The notes: generated by a model not told the origin, from the sequence alone. Counted from the stretch's first letter, positions 11,521 to 23,022 are shown. The stretch: 64,000 nucleotides of DNA from Distichodus sexfasciatus (GCA_032718565.1 JAVGVS010000499.1:154501-218500); one strand, 5' to 3'. A program made the numbers and translations.

Positions 11521-12222
11521 AGGGGTGCACGATTCAGAAAATCTCACGATTCAATTCAAAATCGATTCACGATTCATAAGTGATTCACAAATCATAAATG
11601 TGACCCGATCTGCCGTAATGAGTCAGAAGTCGGCGTTCTATTTATTTAGATACGGGCCGATTATGTTGAAAAACATCAAAAATATCGATTTTTCTTTTTT
11701 GGTCTTATATGAAAGAAAAGGTCTTCAAAATTAATCTGGTCTCCAAAAAAGAAAAATCGCTATTTTTGTGATGTTTGTCAACATAATCGGCCCGTATCTA
11801 AATAAATAGAACGCAGACTTCCGACTCATTACGGCAGATCGGGTCACAAATCATTCACAATTCAAAACATAGATGAATTTGTTTCCAGATTACTATTTTA
11901 AGTTATTTCTCCCATTTGACTGTGGCAGAGCAACAAACATATCACATTGAATCAAATGTTGTTTACTAAATGTAATGCATATGTACGCATTCTGACTGCA
12001 TACTGACTCCTTCATGCTCACGCGAAGGAGGTCTATCCGGGCAGATTTTGACATTGAGGCATCTATAGGATTGGTGACCTGAACATGTGTCTGGGAAAAA
12101 GTAAACTAGTGCCATTACGTTAGTTGAAAAATATAAATAAATTTTTTGGAATGCATGAATCAATTTTGAATCGACCGAGAAAGAATCACGATTCGATTAT
12201 TTTATTTTTTTTGCACACCCCC
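11521..12222. mobile_element. hAT-like non-autonomous element containing a 100-bp foldback
   Basis: Its ends are 'aggggtgcacgattca' and the inverted 'gattcg...tgcacaccccc', the common fish transposon end type. The interior contains an inverted repeat of about 102-104 bp (11599-11700 and 11745-11848) around a 44-bp loop. No transposase is present. No clean 8-bp target duplication could be defined. Confidence 0.7.
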
Positions 12223-12230
12223 AGTAGTTG

Positions 12231-12664
12231 TGCTGCGTTCCATTTGCCATTGGATTCTAGATTCGGTTGACAAGTTTACGTCACATCTGCTAAAAATACA
12301 GTGAAAACCGATTTGGATGCGTTCCATTTACCACAGGAGAGTTGAACCCGGATAGAAGATTTTTTATACCTTTTATACCTTTTTATCAGAATTTTCCATC
12401 TCAAGTTATTGATCCCGTTCGCTTTTCTAGGCTAACTAGGCTAGTCATTTGTTTTTAGAAACACTGACCAGCCAATTTAGCATCAGCACTTGATAAACGA
12501 CACATACACAGCTGACCAAGGATTCTGAACTCAGGCTACTCTGTGCTGCTCCGAGATATTTGGTCGGATGTCCGAGAAATGGGGGTGCGCATGTTGTCAC
12601 TTCCGGCTTCAGCCCTCGGAAAACGACTCGGAAATCAAGCACCAACGGCATATGGAATACAGCA
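12231..12664. mobile_element. Probable MITE with 'tgctgyrttccat' ends
   Basis: The left end reads tgctgcgttccatttgcc; the right end, inverted, reads tgctgtattccatatgcc. That gives matching terminal inverted repeats of about 18 bp around some 430 bp with no ORF. The family is not assigned. Confidence 0.55.
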
Positions 12665-12682
12665 TTACAATTTACGAAAGAC

Positions 12683-12815
12683 ACACACACACACATACAA
12701 AGTGAACTCTCTTCTCATATTCACAAACAGACACACACACACGCAAACTCACACACTCTCACAAACAAAGTGATCTCTCTTCTCACGTACTGTACACACA
12801 CACACACACACACGG
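12683..12815. repeat. Clustered (CA)n tracts
   Basis: Several CA runs (about 12683-12697, 12731-12746 and 12793-12814) are separated by a repeated 'aaagtga(a/t)ctctcttctca' spacer, so a larger unit of about 60 bp has been duplicated. Confidence 0.85.
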
Positions 12816-13114
12816 TTCAATGAGACCTGGAGGCCATACATTCTAATAAACACCTCAAACGCTCTGATGTTTATCACTGCATTGTTCTAGTTGTGAGGGT
12901 GTGCAAACCTCTCTAATCCCATGTGCGTGTGTGTGTATATGAGTGTGTGTGTGAGCTTGTGTAAAAGGAAGGGCTAATAGCCGTCTTGAGGACCATAAGG
13001 CTGCATATGTAAGACCTGAGAGTGTTAGTGTGTGGCCCATTAAGACGCTCTTCTCCACAACAGCTGCACGCGGGACGGTGTAGCATGACTGTGTAGCATG
13101 TTCCGGAACACACA

Positions 13115-13145
13115 CCCGCCCGCCCGCCCGCCCGCCCGCCCCCCT
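13115..13145 (-). repeat. (GGGC)n tetranucleotide run, potential G-quadruplex
   Basis: The plus strand is a CCCG repeat; the minus strand therefore has at least seven G3 runs with single-base loops, the classical G-quadruplex pattern. It lies inside ngfr intron 1, on the template strand. Confidence 0.8.
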
Positions 13146-13653
13146 CATGAAGTACGCCGTGCCGTTACGGCCCACTCCGCTCCTGCTATTAATGACCCCT
13201 AACCCCCCCACAGGACAAGCAGGAGATGCAGTCCATTTGCAGTGTGAGGGAGGCGGCTGGCTCTTTACTCTAAAATAAGTCACCAGATGTGAAACAAAAC
13301 GCAGCCAGGAAGAGGTTTATTGATATTTGAAAAGATAAAAGGGGTGGCTGAGTTTAAATGGTGCAAAAAAACAATTCTGAGACCAATGTTAATTTTATTT
13401 TGTATCAAAGCTATTTTACAAACCTCTCTTAAAATCTCTTATCAGTCGACAGGTCCTAATTTACTATCAAAATGAACTGGTTGGTTTAATTATTACACTC
13501 ACCCTTTGTTAATTTTTTTTCATTAACCATTTTTAGGCTCGTGCATATTAGATACTGCATAATTTGCTAAATTATAGTGCACAAGAAAACTAGATTCGAG
13601 GCCTAGTGGTTGGATACTTAGCAACTGTTCAAAGAAGTGATGAGTTCAAACTT

Positions 13654-14150
13654 GAGGCAGTTGGTAGCACAATAGTTAGGGAGTTGGCCCCGTGATCGGA
13701 AGGTTCAAATCCCCGACTGATAGCACTGAGATACTCACGAGCAAGGTACTGCACGGCTCCAAGGGCACAGCCAAAAAGCTGCCCACTGCTCCTTCACGGA
13801 CGGGTCAAAAGTCAAAGTCAGAGTAAACTTAATTGCCAACTCTGCTGTATACACTACAAGTACACAGAGAGAATAGACGACATGGCTCCAGTTTTAACGG
13901 TGCAAAGAAGAAAGAACAAGGAACAAAGAAAAATAGCAGTATAGCAGTGTGTGCATCAAATAGACAGTGCCCTTACACAAACAAAAACAACTTTGGAGGC
14001 AAACAGTGGCGTTTGCGATAACATGGTCACCGGCAACTGTTTGCTCACATTTGCATCACAAGGGTGCGGAGCTCACATTTTGTTGTGGTGCACTGTGTGC
14101 TGTACTGTGCAAATAGTCACAAACTGACGAATAGTCACTCGCTTAAATTC
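13654..14150 (+). mobile_element. Family A SINE split by an inserted LINE-tail-like segment
   Basis: The head 'ggcagttggtagcacaatag' (13656) runs to 'tccttcacggacgggtcaaa' near 13807. The SINE tail resumes at about 14060 (gtgcggagctcacattttgt) and ends at 14150. The roughly 240 bp between begins 'gtcaaagtcagagtaaactt', resembling the 3' tail of the LINE at 35503-36275. Confidence 0.7.
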
Positions 14151-14640
14151 GTTTGAGTAAAGTCCTTTTAATCCAAGTTGCTCTGGGGTAACTGTGCCTG
14201 ACAATAGATGTCATTTTTAGATAAACAACATAAATTTGGGTTTTCTTGGTGGACCACAAAGCAGTGATGTACATCACTCTGGATGCATTATGCCGAAAAT
14301 GTAAATGTAATCCTGTGCCGTGCCATTAAAATTCAATGCAGGTTCAACACAATACTGGAGACTTTCTGTTGAGTTCGGTTGAAAAGCCAAAAAAGCTTTG
14401 ATTGACTATTGGGCAACGATGCTTTTAGATTAAAACTTAATGGCCCACGAAACCCTCCAAGCATTTTCTCAGGTGTTAAGTAAGGCACACAAATTGCATT
14501 CGACCGAAAACGATAATACTTAATGTTCTCAACAGAATGAATGTTCACCAGTTTAAATCAGTTAGTGTGAAGTACGTTTGGTACATTGCATGGGTTCTCT
14601 TTCAAGACATCACCAGTGTGAGCGTTAAATGTTGTGAGGG

Positions 14641-15420
14641 CAGTGGTGGAGGAAGTACTGAAACTCACTACTTCAGTGATAGTACAAATAACCAGCAAAA
14701 TATATACTTTACTAAAAGTAGAAGTGCCAGATGGACACCACGACATGCACGACAAGCTAACCTGCCAGCTTTACCGCCCCACCATTACGTTAAATAAATA
14801 ATAAGTCATAATTGCGTTCTTTTGTTGCTGTTGCTGTATAGCAGGGTTTCTCAATCCCAGTCCTCGTGGCCCACCGCTCTGCGCAGTTTCCAGTTTCCCG
14901 AGCCACAGCAAAGCTGATGCTACTGATTAGCTAATTAGCAACGTAGGATCGGCACGCGGCAGTGCAGGAAATACCGAATATGTGCAGAGCGGTGGGCCGC
15001 GAGGACTGGGATTGAGAAACGCTGCTGTATAGTAACGCACATTTCGCTAGATTACACTATAAATACCAAATTAATACCAGTAACCCAAATGAATATATCA
15101 CGTGCAAGTCAGGAACGTTAACTTACCTCAACTTGTCTAAAGAACATCTCAGTTGTCGGTGTTTCTGCTGCTCTGGGGTGCTATCGTTGGAGGGTGTAAA
15201 CCTCTGAGGCAGCTACGCTACCGATATTTATACCGTAGGTAACTTTCATTTTGACAAGAAAAGAAGTGATAATAAAATGTAACGGAATTCAACGTAGACG
15301 TGTAGTGGAGTAAAAAGTAAAGATAATAGCTGCAAAATCTAATGGAGCAAAAGTCAAAAGTATGCGTTATTATTTCTACTTAAAAATCACGTATTTGTAC
15401 TTGGATACCTTCCACCACTG
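14641..15420. mobile_element. hAT-type MITE with target-site duplication
   Basis: The terminal inverted repeats are cagtggtggaggaagtac at the left and the inverse of 'ttccaccactg' at the right. Flanking 8-mers are tgtgaggg (14633-14640) and tgttaggg (15421-15428), 7 of 8 identical, as expected for hAT. It contains no ORF and hosts a second complete MITE at 14842-15024. Confidence 0.85.
14842..15024. mobile_element. Palindromic hAT-type MITE nested in the preceding one
   Basis: A 183-bp element with long inverted ends of about 40 bp ('cagggtttctcaatcccagt' against its near-perfect complement at the right end). It is bounded by an exact 8-bp duplication, ctgtatag, at 14834-14841 and 15025-15032. 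The exact duplication suggests it is younger than its host element, whose duplication has one mismatch. Confidence 0.93.
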
Positions 15421-15580
15421 TGTTAGGGTTAGACTTTACTTAAACTGGTCGGTTTAATGTCCCCGTAAAGCTTGTTCATTCTGAAACGATGTGTTGAACA
15501 GCATCTGATTACATTCATGGAAGGTGATGGTGGAGCATGTGGTAATGTGTATGTGTGTGTGTCTCTCTCGCTGTCCACAG

Positions 15581-15743
15581 GTGGCGTTAACCAGCAGCTC
15601 CAGGCTGGAGCAGGAAGGGGACAGTGCGTGCCCCTCGGGTCAGTACACCAGCAAGGGGGAGTGCTGTAATCAGTGTCCACCTGGAGAGGGAGTGGCCAAG
15701 AAGTGTGGCGTCAATCAGACCGTATGCGAGCAATGTCTGGACA
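15581..15743 (+). CDS. ngfr: p75 neurotrophin receptor (NGFR), exon 2: end of signal peptide and CRD1
   Basis: The exon lies between acceptor 'ctgtccacag' and donor 'aca|gtaagtg', is 163 nt long and ends in phase 1. It gives protein residues 13-66 plus the first base of a Ser codon. After the signal it encodes CRD1 with six cysteines at residues 29, 40, 41, 44, 54 and 61, in the motif ACPSGQYTSKGECCNQC followed by GEGVAKKC and NQTVCEQCLD. This matches NGFR closely: known vertebrate receptors have the same CC pair, the GEGVA core and the N-glycosylation sequon NQT. CRD1 is the membrane-distal domain of the neurotrophin-binding ectodomain. The reading frame is clean, unlike exons 3-5. TNFRSF16 is preferred over other TNF-receptor family members because of the GEGVA and NQTVCE strings. 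Confidence 0.95.
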
Positions 15744-15811
15744 GTAAGTGTTAACTGGAATTGTAGACACACACACACACACTCACAAACATGCACACAC
15801 AGGTATGGTTA

Positions 15812-16253
15812 GGGTTGGCATATGGTATTAAGTATCGGGATCAGGCGATAATTGCTTTCTTAAAAGTCATCAGTATTGGACCGAAGCTTAGATTTGCCCG
15901 ATATTTCCAGTTGTTGACGCATTTATTGTACGCCGGAAAGGTTGAGCTTGTGCCAGGCGTGTCCAAAGGCATGTCCGAGGTGGGATTTTATACAGCTCGC
16001 ACCTTTTGTCTTAAAATGTATGGCGGCATTTTGTATAAAAAGTGGAACGTTTGCATCTTTACGCGCTCAAATCTGCCAGATTGTACAGTGAACTGTAGAA
16101 TATCGCAATATGTATAGTATCGCAATATATTGTGATATAATTATATCGTGACCCATGTACATGATACGTATCATGTCGTGAGGTCCTTGCCAATACCCAC
16201 TTCTATGAAAAACATCGGATATTGGCATCGGTCTATAATTCCCATATCGTGCA
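15812..16253. mobile_element. hAT-like element with 'gcacgatatggg' end
   Basis: The right end, read inverted, is 'gcacgatatgggaatt', identical to the left end of the element at 19249-20712. The left end has 'gcatatggtattaagtatcg'. No ORF is present and the boundaries are approximate. Confidence 0.55.
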
Positions 16254-16257
16254 GACT

Positions 16258-16330
16258 GTCCCTAAAATTAGGACAATGGAAGGTGCTCTGGATACGAGTG
16301 CCAGCTAAATGCTGTAAAAGTAAATCAAAA
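16258..16330 (+). mobile_element. SINE tail fragment (family C)
   Basis: It matches the 'gtgctctggat..gagtg..gctaaatgctgtaaa' tail seen whole at 55470-55515. Confidence 0.65.
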
Positions 16331-17033
16331 CTATATCTGTTTATCTTCTATAAAAGGGTTGACAGACACTATGGTGTCAATATGACGTATTTTCGAGCTT
16401 TTTCTGTGTTTATTTGTGGTGCGTCCCAAAAAGGTATCCTGTCTTTGTTTCCGCATCTAATAAATTCTGCTTGTCCATGTGGACTAAAAGACGTCTAAAA
16501 TAGGTCTCACACTGGCCCTTAAACAAATGGATCAAGGAGGAGAAAATCCACGGCTCTCTGAGGTTGAAAAAAGCAGCAGGGTGAGGGAGGATTATCTAGA
16601 AATGGGAAATTCAAGGTTGGAAAGTGACGAGGAAGAGGAGGAAGCATAAAGGGAGTGAGGGACGAAGATAAAAGGCAATATAAATGGTAAATATAGTATT
16701 GTGACCAGACTAAACTGCATTAATATTTTAGAGATGAGAGAAAATGGTTCTCAATGCAACATATCTTGTGACCCATATGGCTTTTTTTTTACCTGGATAT
16801 ATACACACACACTGACACACACACTCCTTCCAACTGCATCACCCCAGCCTGGACGTAAGCAGCCACGTCAGCAACCACTGAAATATTTAACTGTCCACTC
16901 TCTCTGTTCCCTAAGGAGTCACTCTCTGTTCCCTAAGCAGGTATCATTACTAGCGTAAGACTGAGGAACATAAAAATATCTCATCCTACTTTTGCTGTAG
17001 AGAGCATTTACATTGTTCCCACCTCATAACAGT

Positions 17034-17433
17034 CCCTCCAGGATTTTTAGGCATTTTGCTGCAATGAAGTTGCGGGAGCGAGGCAAAGTTGTGGGAAAAT
17101 TCATGATTTTGTTCCCCTTTATAATGATTCTTTAACAATGACTTAGAATGGGAAAAAAAACGACTATTTTTTTATTAGTCATTAATCATTGAGTTATTTT
17201 TGAATGTAAATGTGCAGCGTTTTTATCACACGTTTCCTGCGTCTTCTAAACGTAACAAGGAAGTGAGTTCGCTGACGTATGGCTCAACGTTTCACGGGAA
17301 ACGACAATGACTGGTCAAAAATTGCGGAAAAGTTGTGGTAATTGGTCAAAATTGCACAGTAGTAATGAATTTGGGGGGATTGGCTGAATTTGCGGTAATA
17401 GTTGCGATCGCAACATCGCAAAATCCTGGAGGG
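17034..17433. mobile_element. Two-ended dispersed repeat 'ccctccaggattt' (family Z), complete copy
   Basis: A 400-bp element with terminal inverted repeats ccctccaggattt / aaatcctggaggg. The right half holds 'ttcgctgacgtatggctcaa' and 'ggtcaaaattgcac', which recur at 28640, 36280, 53486 and 54660. There is no ORF and I cannot place it in a superfamily. Confidence 0.8.
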
Positions 17434-17704
17434 TCTTTCATAGTGTCTAAATGAGAAAAGGCTCAGTGGTAGTTCCCTAAAACGGTTTTAGCTGCTCTTC
17501 TTTTTACACTTTGATCAACTTTTCTACACTTTTAAACCAGTTTAGATGCCAAAACCAACTTAACAAACGAGCTTAAGTTCTGATATATAACTGTGTGTCT
17601 GACATCTGTCTATATCAGTTCATGCCGTTTTCGGGGTTACGGTATCAAACTTGACAACCCTTGTACAGCCAAATCAGGAAAGTCCCACTCGCAGCACGGA
17701 AACT

Positions 17705-18095
17705 GAGTGATTATTTGTCATTGTGAACACAGCACAGCACAGCAAATAGTGCACCACAACAAAATGTGACCACTGCATCCGTGTAGGAGCAATGGGCAGC
17801 TAACAAGGGCAGCGCCCGGGAACCAGTGCTTGTGGACGGTGCCTTGGTCATGAGTACCATAGTGCTAACTTTACTGGTCCTGGATTCGAACCTGCGACCT
17901 ACTGATCACGGGGCGAACTCCCTACCGTTAACGCCACCAACTCCCCTAGTTGTTCCCCAGAAAGTGAGTGATTATTTGTCATTGTGAACACACCACAGCA
18001 CAGGCACACAGTGCTCCACAACAAAATGTGACCTCTGCATTTGACCCTGCGGCCTACTGATCACGGGGCGAACACCCTATTGCTAACCTCACCAG
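17705..18095 (-). mobile_element. Two adjacent family A SINEs
   Basis: The tail 'gtgattatttgtcattgtga' starts at about 17705 and again at about 17967. Each copy ends in the SINE head, reading on the plus strand 'tgatcacggggcgaac' then 'ccctac/ctattg..aac..acc'. The first copy is near full length (243 bp); the second lacks its middle part. Confidence 0.85.
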
Positions 18096-18673
18096 TTTGG
18101 GGCTGATAAATATGTTTCAAATCTCCCATCATGAGGCCAAATGGTCAGACATGCTCACTGGGATGAATCTGAGCAATATCACCATGGTAACTGAATCATT
18201 AAAATCCCTTCACTGCATATATATATACATATATACATATATCTATAAGCGAGAGAGGGGGGGGGGTGAGATAATATGCAAACGACAGTAATATAATTCC
18301 AAATTGGAGCATTTAAAACAATTATGCTAACTTGGGCCATCTCCGGCCTGCTGTGCCAGGTCCCAGGCTGGAGGTCGATCCATTAAGTCTGCTGATTGAT
18401 GCAATCTCTTGCAATCAAGGTAATACAGCAATTAAAACACAATTTGAGAATGTATGCTCATTATCAGAGCTGGGGGTGTGCGTGTGTGTGTGTGTGTGTA
18501 ATCAGCGTAGGTCTGGCAAGGTTCATAGCTATCTGGATGGTCGTCCCCCTTCATCTATGGAAAGGTTTGAGAACTCAACATTTTAAAGTGCTTTTATAAG
18601 CAGACTGAGGCACTGCAGCAAGGGGAGAGGACAGTGTTGGGTGTGTGTTTGTATGAGTTCTTGCAACAATATA

Positions 18674-19233
18674 CAGTACTGTCCAAAAGTTTTAGGCAGG
18701 TGTGAAAAAATGCTGTAAACAAAGAATGCTTTCAGAAATATAAATAATGATTGTTTATTTTTATCAATTTACAAAATGCAAAGTTAGCAAACAAAAGAAA
18801 AATCTAAATCAAATCAATATTTGGTGTTACTACCTTTTGCCTTCAAACCAGCATCAGTTCTTATAGGTACACTTGCACAAAGTCAGGGATTTTGTAGGAT
18901 TATAGTCATTATATTATTTTGTAGGATTATAGTCATTATATTATTTTGTAGGATTATAGGATTATAGATCTGTGGTTAGTTCTCCAAGATGTTTGGAACA
19001 ACCTACCAGCCGAGTTCCTTCAAAAACTGTGTGCAAGTGTACCTAGAAGAATTGATGCTGTTTTGAAGGCAAAGGGTGGTCACACCAAATATTGATTTGA
19101 TTTAGATTTCTCTTTTATTCATTCACTGCATTTTGTTGATTGATGAAAATAAATGATTAACACTTCCATTTTTGAAAGCATTCTTTGTTTATAGCATTTT
19201 TTCACACCTGCCTAAAACTTGTGCACAGTACTG
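18674..19233 (+). mobile_element. Tc1/mariner-type deletion derivative with transposase C-terminus
   Basis: The ends are cagtactgtccaaaagtttt and the inverted '..acttgtgcacagtactg', flanked by TA on both sides (18672-18673 and 19234-19235). The interior keeps a 36-codon open frame at 18985-19095, containing VWNNLPAEFLQKLCASVP and ending KAKGGHTKY then stop. That is the typical C-terminus of Tc1-family transposases. The catalytic DDE region is missing, so the copy is non-autonomous. A triplicated 'tgtaggattatag' unit lies at 18892-18967. A second copy in opposite orientation lies at 43238-43731. Confidence 0.93.
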
Positions 19234-19248
19234 TAGTTGTAACTATTA

Positions 19249-20712
19249 AGGATGCACGATATGGGAATTCTAGGCCGATACTGATACAGATTCTGATAAA
19301 TGAGGAAGGAAGAATTGAGCGCGTTAAGACCAGATAATTTGGTCGCCAAAGTTCCACTGTGTGCTCAGAATTTTGGCACAAAAATAACACCATAACTCTG
19401 ACATTTCTAACACAGTGGCAAGTGAGCGTGAATCGACAGCGAGTCGAGCGAGGGTGGAGCACTTCAAGCGCCGTTAAGCTACAACCGCGGCTATTTCTTG
19501 AGATGCATACTAGAGCTGTAATATTGGGTTCCTTTTTAGGATTCAGCTCAGTCTTGAGTCAGTATTGCCAAATCGCCAACTGAATCAAAACTTTCAAAAG
19601 GAAAGTATACGTGGCTTTGGAGGACAACTTTATTCATTTATTTGTTTTGTTTTGTTATTTCTATGTCATTCCATTAGTTTGTTTCAGTAATTAACTTAAA
19701 TCTGACGGGGGGAATCTGACAAAGAAGAGAAAGAGAAAGAGAAGAGAAACACAGTGCTGAAAGAGATAGAGAAAGGATAGCAGAGGAAGTGAAAATCTCC
19801 TGGGGCAGCTGCTGCATCTGTAGTGTTGCACCAACTTCCGCATCTGGGGGAAAAAAAAAAAAGAGAAAAAAGAAGAGAAAAAAAAGGGAGAAGGAGGATA
19901 GAGAGAGAGAAGACAAAAACAGATCAAGTAGAGGAAGTTAACCGGTGGATTCACTCATGACTGTACAGTATATGTTTCGAGGGTCGCTAACCCGCTTGTG
20001 TAAGCGATTCAGATTCGGCTGCATGTTTTCCAGCTCTAGAGGAAGTTACTGACAGATTTACTCATGGATGTATGTGCTTCGCGCCATGCTACTGATTCGA
20101 CTTATGCGAGTCTGGTAGTCTACAAAGAGGATTCAACTCTGTAGGAAAATCTTTGGATCCCTCTTTTGACTGCGGTGGTGCAAACGAACTAAGTTATGAG
20201 ATTTTTAGCAGCTATATTGTTACTATGGCTGAATTGATCTTGTAATGAGTTTGAAACGATAATAAATGTTATGTACGTGATGGGGTTTATATTTTAGTCA
20301 TGGTCTAGTTAGGACTCGATGGATTCGGGTTAATGGAGGCTCGGGACGCAGCACATGTGCGAGCTCACATTCGCTAAATGAGGAAAACACGCAATTTTGT
20401 GAGTTAAAATATTTTTGCGCGTGCAGGCAGAGTTGAGCACGTAAAGTTAAGAGATTTTACTTGTGAACGTTCCACTGTGTGCTCAGAATTTTGGCGCAAA
20501 ATAACGCCATAAATTTAAAGACAGAAGGCTCAGGTCGCATACGGTTTGATCTCTGACTTTGGACATGCCTGGCACAAGCGTTTCCTTTCCGACGTACGAT
20601 AAATGCGTCGGCTTGAAATATCGGCAAATCTAAGTATCGATCCGATGCCGATGACTTTAAAAAAGCTATTATTGGCCGGTTCCGATACGATTCCGATATT
20701 ATCGTGCATCAC
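19249..20712. mobile_element. hAT-like element with 'atgcacgat' ends, 1.46 kb
   Basis: The left end is aggatgcacgatatggg and the right end, inverted, is agtgatgcacgataatat. Both are followed by 'ccgata' motifs. The interior has internal direct similarity ('gttccactgtgtgctcagaattttggc' type segments near 19345 and 20468), an internal GA tract (19720-19925), and no transposase frame. Confidence 0.75.
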
Positions 20713-21002
20713 TAGTTGACAGTTTCGTTTTGAGACTGGGGTTTAGAGGTTTGGCAGGTGATTGATTGCCTTCATTTCATGGCCGGATGCTGTTAAATTA
20801 CGAAAGGTGTGGAATATTGATGTGATACTGAGCATTAGTTTTGTGACGTGTGAGCTGGAGTGTGTGTCTGTGTGTTTGTGCGTTGAGTGCTTATAGAGGC
20901 AGTGTGTGCTGCGTATGTGATCTAGGTCACGGTGATAAAGTGAAGACTTCAAGTGCTTATCTTTCAGAGCCCTGATGCTGAAAGAGGTCGTAGCCGTCCT
21001 TT

Positions 21003-21125
21003 AATAATTAATGAAGGAGAGAGGGATGTGTGAGGGGGCGGGGAGGAAGAGAGGGATGGAGGAAGAGAGGGATGGAGGGAGAGAGGGATGGAGGAAGAGA
21101 GGGATGGAGGGAGAGAGGGATGGCC
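21003..21125. repeat. GGATGGAG-type purine minisatellite
   Basis: About six units of 'gagagggatggaggaaga' (roughly 18 bp, with a/g variants). Confidence 0.9.
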
Positions 21126-21279
21126 AGATGGGTTGGGTGTGGCGTTTAGCTGAATTGACACTTTTCGAGCACACCAGAGCCCAGTTTTTCAGGTCCATAT
21201 GCCGCCCCAACTTTCCTCCTCCTCCACCTTCGTGCTCAGTGAAAACACAGCCTCAGCTGCAAATGGTCAGCACCAAGTG

Positions 21280-21740
21280 TCTCTGTGTGTGTGTGTGTGT
21301 GTGTGTGTTCTTGTACTTGCTACTTAGTGAGAACCAAAATAAGTTTTTAACCAGCAGAGTGAGGACATTTTTGGGAAGTGAGGACTTTTTTAGTGGTCCT
21401 CACTGCTTTTACCAAAAAAAATACTAGTTTATTTGCAAAACTAAAAGTGTAGAAAGATTAGCTTTTGGTTACTGAGGTTATGGTTAGGGTTAGGTGTAGT
21501 ATTATTTAGATACAGTAATATAGAAGTCAAAGGAGGTCCTCACTACTATATAAGTACAAGGATGTGTGTGTGTGTTGTGTATGTGAGGAGTGTGTGTGTG
21601 TGTGAGAGTGTGTGTGTGTGTGGGAGAGAGTGTGTGTGTGTGTGTGTGTGTGGAGAGAGTGTGTGTGTGTGTGTGTGTGTGTAGAGAGTGTGTGTGTGTG
21701 TGTGTGTGTGAGAGTGTGTGTGTGTGTGTGTGTGTGAGTG
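21280..21740. repeat. CA-flanked repeat G1 (inverted copy) with long GT array
   Basis: (GT)n at 21282-21307, then the reverse complement of the 6161-6436 block (21308-21562), then an interrupted GT array with 'gagagagt' interruptions to about 21740. Both copies have microsatellite at both ends, so the microsatellite probably moved with the repeat. Confidence 0.85.
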
Positions 21741-21874
21741 CTCCATTAACACCTCCTTGTTATGATGTTTACTTACAGACTTGCCAAAATAATAAAACAC
21801 AAATCAAATTACCTCTATCAAGGTTTTAACAGAACTGACCGTGCATCGTTCTGCACTTACGCAACACACACTCA

Positions 21875-22218
21875 TGCACATACACACACACACACACACA
21901 CACATTAAACTCACACACACACGCACACCCACAATACTCCACAGTCTTGTATTATTACTATTCTTTGTGAGGTTCTTCCATGAAAGTCCCATAATGACTA
22001 AAGTACATAATTTACACCTAACTCTAACCCCAAATCTTAACCTCAGTAACCAAAAAGCACATTTTATCTTTTGCTTTCAAATAAAATGAAGCACATTATA
22101 AAAAGTTATTTTCCTCAGGGGACCTCAAATGTCCTCACAAAACCCAAAAACAGATAGTGATTTAGGGACACTTACCAATGCTATAAATACATGAACACAC
22201 ACACACACATGCACACAC
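21875..22218. repeat. CA-flanked repeat G2, second copy
   Basis: (CA)n at 21880-21930, then 'gtcttgtattattactattc' to 'ataaatacatgaac' (21938-22193), then (CA)n to 22218. It matches 6471-6748 in order and orientation but has lost several single bases in runs. Confidence 0.85.
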
Positions 22219-22231
22219 TTTTGCTCACCGC

Positions 22232-22500
22232 TAACCACTTTTCCTCTCCTCTCTCCATTTTTCATTTGTCTCTCCTCCATCTCTATTTCATCTCTCAACT
22301 GCTCTCTTCATCTTCATTCCCTCTTTTTTCATTCTCTCCATCCCTCTATCTGCGCATCTCGCTTCTTTCCCCATCTTCTCTTTTTCTCATTCTCTCAATC
22401 CATCTCTCTCTCTTTCATTCTCTCCATCCCTCTCTCTCTCTGTCCATTTCTCTCTCTTCCCATCCCCATTTCCATCTCTCCAACCCTCCCTCCCTCCATC
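22232..22500. repeat. Pyrimidine-rich (CT) tract
   Basis: About 270 bp dominated by ctct, cattctctccatccct and related units. It is the strand complement of the purine tract type seen at 21003-21125. Confidence 0.85.
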
Positions 22501-23022
22501 CAGATGTTTGGGTTAATGGTGACCAGCAGGTTTGCAGTGTTCAGTAGAATGCAGATGTGTTTGTGTGTGTTGTTTGTGGCACGCCACATCACAAGCAGCC
22601 TCCAGTCACCAATTACACAACCATCCAGACACTCTGAAGCAAAAGTAGCCGATCAGAGTTTTGCATGCTGCAGTGTTTTACTTACTACTTATAGCTACGG
22701 AAGGAGGAACGCAGCTGGATTATTTATGCCTACGGCACGTATAAGAACTTGCCATTTAAGACCTGTATGTGTACTCGTTTATTCTGCATCAGTACACATT
22801 GCTCCTTACATCTGATGTTTCCTGCCATAACATACACATATACAGTTACTTAGTAGTGTGACAAAACACTGAGCTTCACGGGACGAGACGATGCCCCGTG
22901 ATGCTGGCGCCCCTGAAGTCCCGGCTAGTTCGAGAAAAACATGTTAAAATGAAATGAAATGAAATGAAACGTTCCGTCCTGCCTTTAGACGCTTTTGAGG
23001 GAAGATAAATAAAGTTTTTAAT

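Larger units (their letters stand above)
7986..15580 (+). other. ngfr: ngfr intron 1 (7.6 kb)
   Basis: It runs from the gtaagt donor after exon 1 to the 'ctgtccacag' acceptor before exon 2. It holds the SINEs, foldback hAT-like element, nested MITEs and microsatellites listed separately. Stretches at 7986-9830 and 15430-15580 contain no recognised feature except a short (CATT)n run near 8867-8890 followed by a SINE-like 'ccgctttaatt..gggtcgcggagcc' fragment. A (CA)n-bearing segment lies at about 11400-11430. Confidence 0.8.
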
